Position numbers and translations under genes: made by a program. From Methanoculleus oceani (lineage in GTDB: Archaea > Halobacteriota > Methanomicrobia > Methanomicrobiales > Methanoculleaceae): a stretch of DNA of 64,000 bases. The notes under the pieces are model-generated. The model saw nothing but the letters and a program-made list of their open reading frames with translations, made no database searches and had not been told where the DNA came from. The stretch lies in the NCBI RefSeq assembly GCF_023702065.1, contig NZ_QFDM01000001.1:372001-436000 (forward strand), read 5' to 3'. Positions 44,202-52,640 of the stretch are shown one piece after another (position 1 is the stretch's first letter; each line of letters opens with the position of its first letter).

Positions 44202-45614
44202 TCAGCTAAAATCCAGCACTTCGGGCTGGAGTGTCTGGAGATCGACGACGAACGCCCGCGCGGGCGTAGGGTGGATATTCATCTGTTTCTGAAACGCAGT
44301 CTGGGACTGCCAGGTGCCGGTGTTCACTCCGAGGACGCCCCGGTAGCGGGTGATGCCGCAGATGTGGACGTGCCCCGTGAGGAGGATCTCCGGGAGCGGA
44401 TCGATGACGAGCCGGTCGGTCTTCATCGCTGCGATGGGGGTCCGCATACCGTAGGGAGAGGCCAGCAGCCGACGTTTCAGCATCTCCTCCATGATCTCGC
44501 CGGGCCGCTCGTAACTCGCTCCCGGAATGAGCCCGATCATGTCGTCGATCGACCGCCCGTGGTACATCAGGACCCGGACGCCCTGGAGGTTCAGCAGGCA
44601 GGGGTTCTCGACGAGGGTGCAGTTTGCCGGGAACTTCCCGGTGAACTCCGGCGGGATCGCCGGCTGCGGCTCGGCCATCCTGACGACGTCGTGGTTCCCC
44701 GGGGCGGCGACGATCCGGATCCGGGAGGGCAGGTCCCGGAGCATCTCTGCAAAGACGTCGTACTGCTCGTAGATGTTCTTGATCGTCAGTTCGTTCTCCT
44801 GCCCGGGGTAGATCCCGATGCCGTCGACGAGGTCTCCCGCGATCAGGAGGTAGCCGGCGTCGGAGTCCTGGAGCCAGTCGGCGAACCGGTTCCACCCCTC
44901 CTCGAGGAACGTGTCGCTCCCGACATGAACGTCGGAGATCAGGACCGCCTTGCCCGGCCGGTCGCTCCTGAACGGGGCGTTGTTGATGGGAACGTCCGGG
45001 CGGGAGAGTTGCTCGGCGAAGAAGAGTCCCCCGTCGTTTGAGAGTTTTCCCTTGACCCCGATCACCTCGTCGGGGAGGATCCGCTCCGCCTCCGCGAAGG
45101 AGTCGTCCCTTCCTTTATTGAAGAGCACCCGCATGGCCCCGGTGGGATCCTCCACCTCGACGAGCCGGTGCCCTTTGGCGGTCGTCCGCACGTCGGCCAC
45201 CATCCCGATGACGTTGCACTCCTCGTCCCGGTAGCGGTGGGGGGATTTGACCAGCGCCTCGATCGGCATCACGTTCATCCGGCTCCGGATCATGGAGGAG
45301 AGGCTGTTGTAGCGGTCCCGGAAGTAGTGGACGGCGTCCTCGTGGCCGCTGACGCTGCCCGTGGTTCCGGGGTTCCCCATGATCACCTCGAGTTCCGGAT
45401 CGACGAGGAACCGGGTCCCGTCACGGACCTTCCGGAGGCCCGGGATATGCTCCGCTGAGATGACCAGGGTGCCGCCGGGGACCCCCGCTGCTATCCGGTC
45501 GATGAGCGTCGGGTCGTCCTGCTCCCGGATGTAACTCACCACATCAGGATGGACCTGATGCTTCAGCTCAAGGAACCGGCGTACGATCTCGGCGTTGGCG
45601 AGCATGGACTTCAT
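44202..45614 (-). CDS. dp1: DNA polymerase D small subunit (DP1), 3'-5' exonuclease
   Basis: The 470-residue protein is the proofreading subunit of the archaeal replicative polymerase PolD. An OB-fold region (GMVADVRTTAKGHRLVEVED) precedes the Mre11-like phosphoesterase with all metal motifs: LISDVHVGSDTF, LIAGDLVDGIGIYP, VAAPGNHD, and LLTGHVHICG. The large catalytic subunit DP2 is not encoded in this window. It is transcribed away from the signal peptidase gene. Confidence 0.95.
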   Translation of the reverse strand: MKSMLANAEIVRRFLELKHQVHPDVVSYIREQDDPTLIDRIAAGVPGGTLVISAEHIPGLRKVRDGTRFLVDPELEVIMGNPGTTGSVSGHEDAVHYFRDRYNSLSSMIRSRMNVMPIEALVKSPHRYRDEECNVIGMVADVRTTAKGHRLVEVEDPTGAMRVLFNKGRDDSFAEAERILPDEVIGVKGKLSNDGGLFFAEQLSRPDVPINNAPFRSDRPGKAVLISDVHVGSDTFLEEGWNRFADWLQDSDAGYLLIAGDLVDGIGIYPGQENELTIKNIYEQYDVFAEMLRDLPSRIRIVAAPGNHDVVRMAEPQPAIPPEFTGKFPANCTLVENPCLLNLQGVRVLMYHGRSIDDMIGLIPGASYERPGEIMEEMLKRRLLASPYGMRTPIAAMKTDRLVIDPLPEILLTGHVHICGITRYRGVLGVNTGTWQSQTAFQKQMNIHPTPARAFVVDLQTLQPEVLDFS

Positions 45615-45672
45615 GTTATTCTCCCCCCGGCAATATGGGTTTATCTTTTTCGCGCTTCACCCCCGGACAACC

Positions 45673-45682
45673 TATGTATATG
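45673..45682 (+). promoter_or_regulatory. TATA box of the signal peptidase gene
   Basis: CCTATGTATATGAAGG lies with its centre about 30 bp before the ATG at 45708, so the leader is at most a few nucleotides. Confidence 0.5.
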
Positions 45683-45707
45683 AAGGATAGCAATCTCTTT
45701 AGAACAG

Positions 45708-46376
45708 ATGTCGGATACCACCTGGCTGCAGCGTGCAGCATCGGCCCTCGCGGCGTTCCGGGAGAGTGACCGCCCGGTCGTCTCCCTCGCCCGGGATCTC
45801 CTCTGGGTCGTCGCGGTCGTGGGCGGCATTGCTCTTCTTCTCTACCTCTTCGCCGGCACCTGGCCGGCGGTGGTCACGATCGAGTCGGAGAGCATGGTCC
45901 CGAACATGAACGTCGGCGACCTGGTGCTCGTCGTCGACGAGGACCGGTTCGGCGGTCTCACGACGTGGGTCGAGGGGCAGAGGATCGGACACTCGTCCTT
46001 CGGGGACTACGGCGACGTGATCGTCTACCGCCCGAACGGCGCCGACTCCGTCCACCCGATCATCCATCGGGCGATGACCTACGTCGATACCGCCGCCGTG
46101 GAAGAGTCGGGACTCGGGCAGTACTACGAAGACCCGCACGGCGGCTACATCACCCGGGGGGACAACAACCCCTACATCGACCAGGGAAACCTCCGGATAT
46201 CCGGCGTCGGGGTGGTCGAGCCGGTGAAGAAGGAGTGGATCGTGGGTAAAGCCCTCTTCGCGGTGCCGCTCATCGGCTACCTGCCCCTGCATCTCGTCGA
46301 GTTTGCCGTCATCGTCATCCTGATCATCCTCATCCACGATTTCGTCCTTGCGCGGCGCAAAGAGAAAGAGGAATAA
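45708..46376 (+). CDS. Signal peptidase I, archaeal (Sec11-like)
   Basis: The 222-residue membrane protease (family S26B) removes signal peptides. After one N-terminal helix (about residues 28-50) comes the catalytic Ser motif TIESESMVPNMNVGDLVLVV, then the archaeal/eukaryotic catalytic His in HPIIHRAMTYV, and the Asp region GYITRGDNNPYIDQG. A second helix lies near the C-terminus, followed by LARRKEKEE. The His in place of the bacterial Lys base supports the Sec11-like type. Confidence 0.93.
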   Translation: MSDTTWLQRAASALAAFRESDRPVVSLARDLLWVVAVVGGIALLLYLFAGTWPAVVTIESESMVPNMNVGDLVLVVDEDRFGGLTTWVEGQRIGHSSFGDYGDVIVYRPNGADSVHPIIHRAMTYVDTAAVEESGLGQYYEDPHGGYITRGDNNPYIDQGNLRISGVGVVEPVKKEWIVGKALFAVPLIGYLPLHLVEFAVIVILIILIHDFVLARRKEKEE

Positions 46377-46404
46377 ATCCGGAATTACAAGAGAGTTGCT
46401 TACG

Positions 46405-47493
46405 ATGCCGTATTCGCTGAAAAATCTCCTCGACGACACGCTCGCCGGCCACCGGCTCACGGAGGAGGAGGCCGTCCGCCTCCTTTCGACGCGCGACCGG
46501 GGCATCTGGGATATCGCCGCCGCCGCAGACGAGCTCCGGGAGCGGAAGGTCGGCGACGTCGTCACCTACGTCCGGAACCAGAACATCCACGTCACCAACA
46601 TCTGCAAGAACCTCTGCGGGTTCTGCGGGTTCGGGCGGCGGGCGACCGACCCGGATGCGTTCTGCGACGGGAGGGACGCTATCCGGGAGAAGGCGCGCCA
46701 GGCCGCGGCCCGGAACGTCACCGAGATATGCCTCCTCTCCGGCGTCCACCCGGACTACACCCTCGACTCCTACATCGACCTCATCTCCTGTGTCCGGGAG
46801 GTGGCGCCCGGCGTGGACATCCACACGGCGAGCCCGGACGAGATTGCCTGGGCGGCGAAACGGAGCGGTCTCTCGACGAAGGAGGCGATCGATCGCCTGC
46901 GGGATGCGGGCCTCGGCACCCTGCAGGGCACGGCGGCCGAGATCCTGGTCGACGACGTCCGGCGGGTGATCTGCCCGAACAAGTGCGACACGGCAACCTG
47001 GGTCCGGATCATCAAGGAGGCGCACCGTCTCGGTCTCCGCTCGACGGCGACGATCATGTACGGCTCCTGCGAGAGCGAGGCGGACCGGGTCCGGCACCTC
47101 GCGGTCCTCCGGGAGATCCAGGACGAGACCGGTGGGTTTACCGAACTGGTGCCGCTCTCCTACCTCCACGAGAACACCGACCTCTACCTGAGGGGCCTCG
47201 CGCCTGCGGGCGCCACCGGTCGTGAGGATCTCCTGCTCTTTGCGGTCGCGCGTCTCTTCCTGGACAACTTCGACCACATCCAGATCTCCTGGGGTAAGGT
47301 CGGGAGGAAGACGGCACAGCTGGGGCTGTTCGCGGGCGGCGACGACCTGGGCGGGACGATGTTCTGCGACGACGTCAGCACGGATGCCGGCGGCGAGGGC
47401 GCCGACTACCTGGATCCGGACGAGATGCAGCGGATCGCAAGCGACCTCGGCCGGATCCTCAGGCAGCGGACGACGACCTACGAGATGGTGTGA
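46405..47493 (+). CDS. cofH: CofH-type radical SAM enzyme of F420 synthesis (copy 1)
   Basis: CofH couples 5-amino-6-ribitylaminouracil to tyrosine on the way to 7,8-didemethyl-8-hydroxy-5-deazariboflavin, the F420 chromophore. The 362-residue protein has the radical SAM cluster CKNLCGFCGFGR and a TIM barrel with LSGVHPDYTLDSYIDLI, GTAAEILVDDVRRVICPNK and STATIMYGSCESEADRV. It begins 28 bp after the signal peptidase gene. A second copy at 48133-49227 shares most of the sequence. Confidence 0.92.
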   Translation: MPYSLKNLLDDTLAGHRLTEEEAVRLLSTRDRGIWDIAAAADELRERKVGDVVTYVRNQNIHVTNICKNLCGFCGFGRRATDPDAFCDGRDAIREKARQAAARNVTEICLLSGVHPDYTLDSYIDLISCVREVAPGVDIHTASPDEIAWAAKRSGLSTKEAIDRLRDAGLGTLQGTAAEILVDDVRRVICPNKCDTATWVRIIKEAHRLGLRSTATIMYGSCESEADRVRHLAVLREIQDETGGFTELVPLSYLHENTDLYLRGLAPAGATGREDLLLFAVARLFLDNFDHIQISWGKVGRKTAQLGLFAGGDDLGGTMFCDDVSTDAGGEGADYLDPDEMQRIASDLGRILRQRTTTYEMV

Positions 47494-47512
47494 AGTGCGA
47501 CGGGCCGAAGGG

Positions 47513-47657
47513 CCGGAGCATGAGAAAACGCGCAGCGTTTTCGAGTTGCGACTGGTGGCGGGCCGAAGGGTGCGACTGCCGGAACGGCAGGAGCTTGAGA
47601 AGGGCGAAGGCCTTCGAGCCGGAGCTCGAGAAAACGCGCAGCGTTTTCGAGCAGCGA
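47513..47657. repeat. Palindromic hairpin repeats downstream of cofH
   Basis: The sequence GAGAAAACGCGCAGCGTTTT, continuing CGAG, occurs twice (47522-47545 and 47628-47651). Each contains the perfect stem GAAAACGC-GCA-GCGTTTTC and is followed by N2-GCGAC. A related hairpin with a different stem (AAGG-GCGAAGG-CCTT) sits between them, and GGGCCGAAGGG is also duplicated. The elements may act as terminators of the two convergent genes or belong to a REP-like family. Confidence 0.75.
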
Positions 47658-47705
47658 CGCTCCGTCGTTGCCGGACGCCGGAATCGGTGAACTACTGAGA
47701 CCGCG

Positions 47706-48017
47706 TCACATCCTGTTCAGGGCCTCCCTCCCGGGCATCCCGATCTCGACGCGGCGCTGCACCGCCGGGAGGTTTGCCGCCTTCACCTCGGCATCCATCA
47801 GGCCGTCGAGGTCTTCCAGGGTGGACTCCGAGGCACCGACGATCGCTGCGGGAACCCCGGCGTTTGCCAGCGCCTCGATATCGAACCCGTCCGTCCCGAT
47901 CATCCCCTCGTCGGTCACCCAGGCCATCAGGCTGGTGCTTCCGACCGGGATGACGTATCCGTATGCATCCTTGTAGCTGAGTCGCGTCCGCTGGTGACAC
48001 AGGATCTGCTGAGCCAT
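47706..48017 (-). CDS. DUF1805-family protein, 103 aa
   Basis: MAQQILCHQRTRLSYKDAYG is followed by the DUF1805 (YunC-like) core: VIPVGSTSLMAWVTDEGMIG, DGFDIEALANAGVPAAIVGA, and ends PGREALNRM. The family is small and soluble, with no established activity. It lies between the two cofH copies on the opposite strand, which separates what might otherwise look like a direct tandem duplication. Confidence 0.8.
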   Translation of the reverse strand: MAQQILCHQRTRLSYKDAYGYVIPVGSTSLMAWVTDEGMIGTDGFDIEALANAGVPAAIVGASESTLEDLDGLMDAEVKAANLPAVQRRVEIGMPGREALNRM

Positions 48018-48132
48018 GGCTGCCGGGGTACCCCGGGAACTGATAAGTGTATGCACCACCACCGGGCGCACCCGAAGGTTCTTGCCCTGACCGTGCCAGA
48101 TCAACGTACCGCATCGGGGAAGGATGAGAGGT

Positions 48133-49227
48133 ATGACGCCGCCACTGCGACAGATGCTTGGAGACGTGCTTGCCGGCCACCGGCTCACGGAGGAGGAGGC
48201 CATCGACCTCATGAGAACGCGTGACCGGGGCGTCTGGGATATCGCCGCCGCCGCAGACGAGCTCCGGGAGCGGAAGGTCGGCGATGTCGTCACTTACGTC
48301 CGGAACCAGAACATCAACGTGACCAATCTCTGCGTGAACGCCTGTGGGTTCTGCGGGTTCTCCCGGAAACCGGGAGACGCCGATCTCTTCTTCCACGACG
48401 AGGCCGTTGTGCGGGAGAAGGCCCGGACGGCGCGTGAGCGCAACGTGACCGAAATCTGCACGGTGAGCGGCCTTCACCCGGAGTTCGACGCCCAATCCTA
48501 CGCAGATATCTATTCCTGGATACGGGACGAGGCTCCCGGGGTTCATATCCACGCGAGCAACCCGATGGAGGTGGCCTACGCCGCGAAGAGAAGCGGTCTC
48601 TCCACCCGTGAGGTGCTGCTGGAGATGCAGGCCGCGGGACTCGGGACGCTCTGCGGGACGGCGGCCGAGATCCTGGTGGACAGCGTCCGCGCGGCGATCT
48701 GCCCGGACAAGATCGATACGGCGACCTGGGTCCGGGTCATCAAAGAGGCGCACGATCTGGGCATCCGCTCGACGGCGACGATCATGTACGGCCACTGCGA
48801 GAGCGAGGCGGACCGCGCCCGGCACCTCGCGGTACTCCGGGAGATCCAGGACGGGACCGGAGGGTTCACGGAGTTCGTCCCACTCTCGTTCATCCACCAG
48901 AATACCCCCCTCTACCGGGCGGGGCTCGCGCGTCCCGGGGCGACCGGCAGGGAGGATCTCCTGATGTTTGCGGTATCAAGGCTCTTCCTCGACAATTTCG
49001 ATCACATCCAGGCTTCCTGGGTGAAACTGGGGACGAAGATGGCGGGGATAGCACTTCTTTCGGGTGCGGACGACCTCGGGGGAACGCTTTTTGAGGAGAG
49101 TATCTCGCGGGAGGCGGGCGCCCGGGATACCGATTATCTGGATCCGGCCGAGATGCGGCGGATGGCCGCGGACCTCGGGCGGACGCTCCGGCGACGGACA
49201 ACGACCTATGCCCTCCTTCCGGACTGA
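48133..49227 (+). CDS. cofH: CofH-type radical SAM enzyme (copy 2)
   Basis: This 364-residue paralogue of copy 1 has CVNACGFCGFSR as its SAM-cluster motif and the same barrel segments (GTAAEILVDSVRAAICPDK, STATIMYGHCESEADRA). The N-terminal region, including AGHRLTEEEA and RTRDRGVWDIAAAADELRER, is nearly unchanged between copies. Differences include SGLHPEFDAQSYADIYSWI for LSGVHPDYT. Two CofH-like genes are frequent in methanogens; whether both make F420 precursor is unclear. I chose the ATG at 48133 by alignment with copy 1; 48124 is possible. Confidence 0.9.
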   Translation: MTPPLRQMLGDVLAGHRLTEEEAIDLMRTRDRGVWDIAAAADELRERKVGDVVTYVRNQNINVTNLCVNACGFCGFSRKPGDADLFFHDEAVVREKARTARERNVTEICTVSGLHPEFDAQSYADIYSWIRDEAPGVHIHASNPMEVAYAAKRSGLSTREVLLEMQAAGLGTLCGTAAEILVDSVRAAICPDKIDTATWVRVIKEAHDLGIRSTATIMYGHCESEADRARHLAVLREIQDGTGGFTEFVPLSFIHQNTPLYRAGLARPGATGREDLLMFAVSRLFLDNFDHIQASWVKLGTKMAGIALLSGADDLGGTLFEESISREAGARDTDYLDPAEMRRMAADLGRTLRRRTTTYALLPD

Positions 49228-49277
49228 TCCCCGGGAATGGCCGGATCGCTTCGTCCGCCCGCCGTATTCTGGGAAAA

Positions 49278-49285
49278 TTATAAAT
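49278..49285 (+). promoter_or_regulatory. TATA box of the small membrane protein gene
   Basis: GGGAAAATTATAAATG is a strong TATA box, predicting a start near 49306. A leader of about 43 nt follows and carries GGGGGGAG just before the ATG at 49349. Confidence 0.6.
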
Positions 49286-49348
49286 GTCCCAAAATAGATT
49301 GTGGCTCCTCAACGTCGGCCGGACGCCGGCGATTGGGGGGAGTAAAAG

Positions 49349-49507
49349 ATGGTAAATGGTCTTGTAGGCCTTGCAATCCTCTTCTTTGTACTGGCACTTA
49401 TCTTCGCCATACTCGGGGCACGGGGCATTGCAGGGATGTCGATGTCGATCGCGAAGTGGCTGGTCATCATCTTCATAGTCCTCGCGATAATATCGCTGCT
49501 GCTCTGA
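49349..49507 (+). CDS. Small two-helix membrane protein, 52 aa (DUF1328-like)
   Basis: [20 protein letters not shown] is the first helix; [20 protein letters not shown] follows, with a second helix ending IISLLL. Length and the GARGIAG turn resemble the DUF1328/YtjA family of tiny membrane proteins. A strong TATA box and GGGGGGAG support expression. It is preceded by its own promoter and followed by about 195 bp with no gene that I can support (49508-49703). The function is unknown. Confidence 0.75.
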   Translation: MVNGLVGLAILFFVLALIFAILGARGIAGMSMSIAKWLVIIFIVLAIISLLL

Positions 49508-49703
49508 CCGCCGGCCGGGTCCATCGGCAGATGAACGGCCCTCATGGGCCCGGTATCCGGGCGGGCGGAGGATACCGGGTCTTCGGCAACGACGACGGCA
49601 TCCTTTTTCCTGAAGGGCCCCGGCCTCACCTGGTGGGCGCGCCCGCCCCCGTGAACATGAGAAAGCCGCGGGCGTGCCCCTCCGGTACCGCGAGAGCCGG
49701 CTC

Positions 49704-50255
49704 TCAGTCCTCCGGCCGGAGATACCTGACGATTGTATCCGCGACCCCTGCGGCCCTCTTCATCGCCTGCTCGTCCTTCCGGACGTCTCCCGGCGCATAG
49801 CCCCTGCCGCAGACGTAGCCGAGATACGAGAACTCATGGGCGTTCAAGAACCCCTCCATGGTCTCGAGGGAGCGTTCCCCTCCCCGGTCGGCGCAGACGG
49901 CGACGGCCACGGCCCTCCTCCCCGAAAGCCTCCTGTCGTGGAAGAGGGAGTAGGTCCGGTCGATCAGGTTCTTCGTCTGGCCGTTGATGTCGTAGTAGTA
50001 GGTCGGGGCGCCGAGGACCAGCACTTCGCAGCCGATCATCTTCTCCGCCACGTGGGACCAGTCGTCATCCTCCGTCACGCACCACTTCGCATCCTTGCAG
50101 GCTTCGCAGCCTGTGCAGGGCCGGATGTCCATATCGGCAAGCGAGAGGTACTCGGTCTCGATGCCCGCCTCCCGCACCCGGTCGAGGATGGTAGTGACCA
50201 GCAGCGCGGTGTTGCCGTTCTTCCGCATGCTTCCGGAGATACCGAGAACATTCAT
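49704..50255 (-). CDS. Iron-sulfur flavoprotein (NADPH-dependent FMN reductase fold)
   Basis: The 183-residue protein has the flavodoxin-like start VLGISGSMRKNGNTALL and the compact Cys motif CTGCEACKDAKWC (about residues 47-59) that binds a 4Fe-4S cluster in Isf. LGAPTYYYDINGQTKNLIDR is the second FMN contact region. Methanogen Isf reduces oxygen or hydrogen peroxide with ferredoxin. Its ATG overlaps the stop of the DUF123 gene (ATGA), making a three-gene unit with the metallo-hydrolase. Confidence 0.9.
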   Translation of the reverse strand: MNVLGISGSMRKNGNTALLVTTILDRVREAGIETEYLSLADMDIRPCTGCEACKDAKWCVTEDDDWSHVAEKMIGCEVLVLGAPTYYYDINGQTKNLIDRTYSLFHDRRLSGRRAVAVAVCADRGGERSLETMEGFLNAHEFSYLGYVCGRGYAPGDVRKDEQAMKRAAGVADTIVRYLRPED

Positions 50256-50707
50256 ACCCTATGCTCGCCCCCCGCGTTCTTGATTCTTGTGATCCGGGCA
50301 TCCAGATCCAGACCCCGGAAGCAGGCGAGGAGCTCCGGGACCGGGTCGCCGGAACGGTGGAAGAGGTGGGAAGGGCAGGCACAGTCGCTGCACCCGAATC
50401 CGGGGACATGTGTCCCGCCTACGGCGCGGGCGAGGTCGCACTCGCAGTCCCGGTCTGTCGCGGCGGTGACGACGACGGCAGGGGCGAAGTGCGGGTCGAG
50501 GAGGAGGTAGTCGATGTGCCACCGGGGAGGGCGGTCGCGGCGAAGGGCGAGCCTCACGTGCCGGTCCGCACGGGCGAGGCCACCGCTTCCCTGCGCCGAA
50601 CCGACGTAGACATGCCTGCCCGGCGCGAATTCCCTTGCCCCGAGGGCGCCGATGCGGACCTCGCACCGTGGGTTTTCGAGGATCAGGACGTAGACTCCCT
50701 TATCCAT
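50252..50707 (-). CDS. DUF123/GIY-YIG-like protein, 151 aa
   Basis: MDKGVYVLILENPRCEVRIG is followed by GREFAPGRHVYVGSAQGSGGL-type residues (positions about 25-45), the DUF123 pattern, then ADRHVRLALRRDRPPRWHID and a Cys-rich stretch CECDLARAVGG...CSDCACPSHLFH. The family is related to GIY-YIG nuclease folds and is sometimes fused to endonuclease III. The activity is unproven. It overlaps the metallo-hydrolase gene by 8 bp and the flavoprotein gene by 4 bp. Confidence 0.82.
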   Translation of the reverse strand: MDKGVYVLILENPRCEVRIGALGAREFAPGRHVYVGSAQGSGGLARADRHVRLALRRDRPPRWHIDYLLLDPHFAPAVVVTAATDRDCECDLARAVGGTHVPGFGCSDCACPSHLFHRSGDPVPELLACFRGLDLDARITRIKNAGGEHRV

Positions 50708-51302
50708 AAAACCGGAGCGCCTCCCGGGCGGCCGCGATATGCCTCCCGCCGCCGCGGGCGACGGGCTCCCCGTGCCCGGGGTAGAGCCCCTCGACCGCAA
50801 GCGCGCTAAGTCGCTCGATGGATGCCGCGAGCAGCCTCCGGTCCCCGCCCGGGAAGTCGTAGCGGCCGAAGGACCCGCCGGTAAAGACGGTGTCCCCCGA
50901 GAAGAGCACCTTCGCTGCTTCGTCGTAAAGGCAGATCCCGCCCGGTGTATGCCCGGGGGTGTGGATCACGCGAAGGCTCCCGACCCGGTCGCCGTCGGAA
51001 AGGATGGTCTCGGGGACGATCCCGGGCGACCGGGCCCCAAAGTGCATGGCGAGGCTCCGGGTATCGTCGGCAAGGCCGGGCGCGTCCGCCTCGTGGATGC
51101 AGACGGCCGCATCGCCGCAAAGCCGGGCGATCTCCCTGACGTGGGCGATGTGGTCGTAGTGGGCATGGGTGATGACGATCGTCTCGATCGCTTCGGCATA
51201 CGGCTCCACTGCCATCGGGAGAACGCCTGCGTCCACAAGGACGTTTCCGTAAACGAACGAATTAGCGTAAGTCGTGCCGCTCGAGATCCACCGGACTGGC
51301 AT
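50700..51302 (-). CDS. Metallo-beta-lactamase-fold hydrolase
   Basis: The 200-residue hydrolase has the dinuclear metal motif THAHYDHIAHV (about residues 45-55), the second His ligand in VIHTPGHTPGGICLY, the bridging Asp in LFSGDTVFTGGSFGRYD, and the last His in LYPGHGEPV. The FGRYD element resembles glyoxalase II-type and related thioester hydrolases. The substrate is unknown. It is transcribed divergently from thiC, whose promoter must overlap its 5' end. Confidence 0.88.
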   Translation of the reverse strand: MPVRWISSGTTYANSFVYGNVLVDAGVLPMAVEPYAEAIETIVITHAHYDHIAHVREIARLCGDAAVCIHEADAPGLADDTRSLAMHFGARSPGIVPETILSDGDRVGSLRVIHTPGHTPGGICLYDEAAKVLFSGDTVFTGGSFGRYDFPGGDRRLLAASIERLSALAVEGLYPGHGEPVARGGGRHIAAAREALRFYG

Positions 51303-51336
51303 GCAGACTAATATGGCTTCCGGACAAATGGTTCTT

Positions 51337-52617
51337 ATGCACACCCTGATCTCTGCATGCCTGCGCGGGGTTCCCCCGGAGGTGGAGGCGATCGCCCGGG
51401 AGGAGGCCCTCGTCCCGCACCGTGCCGCGCGGGCCGTCACCCGCGGGCGGATCGTCATCCCAGCGAACCCCGTTCGGCCGCACCGGCTCTGCGCCATCGG
51501 GGAGGGCTGCAGGGTGCGGGTCAACGTGAACGTCGGGACGTCGGGCGCCCGGTGCGACGAGGACCTCGAGGTCGAGAAGGCGAAGGCTGCCCTCCGGGAG
51601 GGGGCGGACGCCCTGATGGACCTCTCGACCGGGGGAGATCTTGCCCGCATCCGGCGCCGGATCCTCGAACTCGATGCGCCCGTCGGCACGGTCCCGGTTT
51701 ACGAAGCGGTCCGGCGGGCGGGGAGTGCCGCGGACGTCGACGCCGATCTGCTCTTTAAGGTGATCCGGGAGCATTGCCGGCAGGGCGTGGACTTCCTGAC
51801 CCTGCACTGCGGCGTGAACCGCGATGCCCTCGCGTCGCTCCAGGCCGACCCCCGGACGATGGGCGTTGTTTCCCGGGGCGGGGCGTTCCATGTGGCGATG
51901 ATGGCCTCGACCGATGAGGAGAACCCGCTCTATGCCGAGTACGACTACCTGCTCGAGATCCTCGCCGAGCACGACGTCGTCGTGAGCCTCGGCGACGGGA
52001 TGCGCCCGGGTGCGCTCGTGGATGCCGGCCGCCTCGCGAAGACGACCGAGTACCTGACGCTCGGGCACCTGGCGAAGAGGGCGCTCGCCGCCGGGGTGCA
52101 GCGGATGATCGAGGGGCCGGGACATCTCCCGGCCGACCAGATCGGCTACAACGTCCGGATGCTCAAGGAACTGACCGACGGTGCTCCGCTCTACCTGCTC
52201 GGTCCGCTCGTGACCGACGTGGCGCCGGGCTACGACCACGTCGTGGGGGCGATCGGCGGCGCGATCGCCTGTATGCACGGCGCCGACTTCCTCTGCATGG
52301 TCTCCCCGAGCGAGCACCTGGCGCTGCCGGACCTCCGCGACATCGTTGAGGGGACCAGGGTGGCGAAGATCGCCGCGCACGTCGGGAGCCTCTCCCGCGC
52401 CGCGGCGAAGACGAAGAACCGCGAGATCCGGATGGCGGAGGCGCGCCGGGCGCTCGACTGGGATAAACAGTTCGAGGCGGCGCTCGTCCCGGAGGAGGCC
52501 CGGCGCATCCACGAGCGGGACGGGGAGATCGAGACCTGCTCGATGTGCGGCGACCTCTGCGCCGTAAAGATGGTGCGGGATATCCTCAAGGCCCCACAGG
52601 AGCGAATGGAGCCGTGA
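51337..52617 (+). CDS. thiC: Phosphomethylpyrimidine synthase ThiC
   Basis: ThiC is a radical SAM enzyme that rearranges aminoimidazole ribotide to the thiamine pyrimidine. The 426 residues show ALMDLSTGGDLARIRRRILE, DFLTLHCGVN, GVVSRGGAFHVAMMAS, EGPGHLPADQIGYNVRM and the C-terminal cluster motif CSMCGDLCAVKM. I start it at the ATG at 51337 (MHTLISACLRG) since a TATA-like ACTAATATGG lies about 25 bp upstream; 51328 is an alternative. I see no TPP riboswitch in the short upstream region. Confidence 0.94.
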   Translation: MHTLISACLRGVPPEVEAIAREEALVPHRAARAVTRGRIVIPANPVRPHRLCAIGEGCRVRVNVNVGTSGARCDEDLEVEKAKAALREGADALMDLSTGGDLARIRRRILELDAPVGTVPVYEAVRRAGSAADVDADLLFKVIREHCRQGVDFLTLHCGVNRDALASLQADPRTMGVVSRGGAFHVAMMASTDEENPLYAEYDYLLEILAEHDVVVSLGDGMRPGALVDAGRLAKTTEYLTLGHLAKRALAAGVQRMIEGPGHLPADQIGYNVRMLKELTDGAPLYLLGPLVTDVAPGYDHVVGAIGGAIACMHGADFLCMVSPSEHLALPDLRDIVEGTRVAKIAAHVGSLSRAAAKTKNREIRMAEARRALDWDKQFEAALVPEEARRIHERDGEIETCSMCGDLCAVKMVRDILKAPQERMEP

Positions 52618-52640
52618 AAGGGTTCCGCTGAATATCCTCC

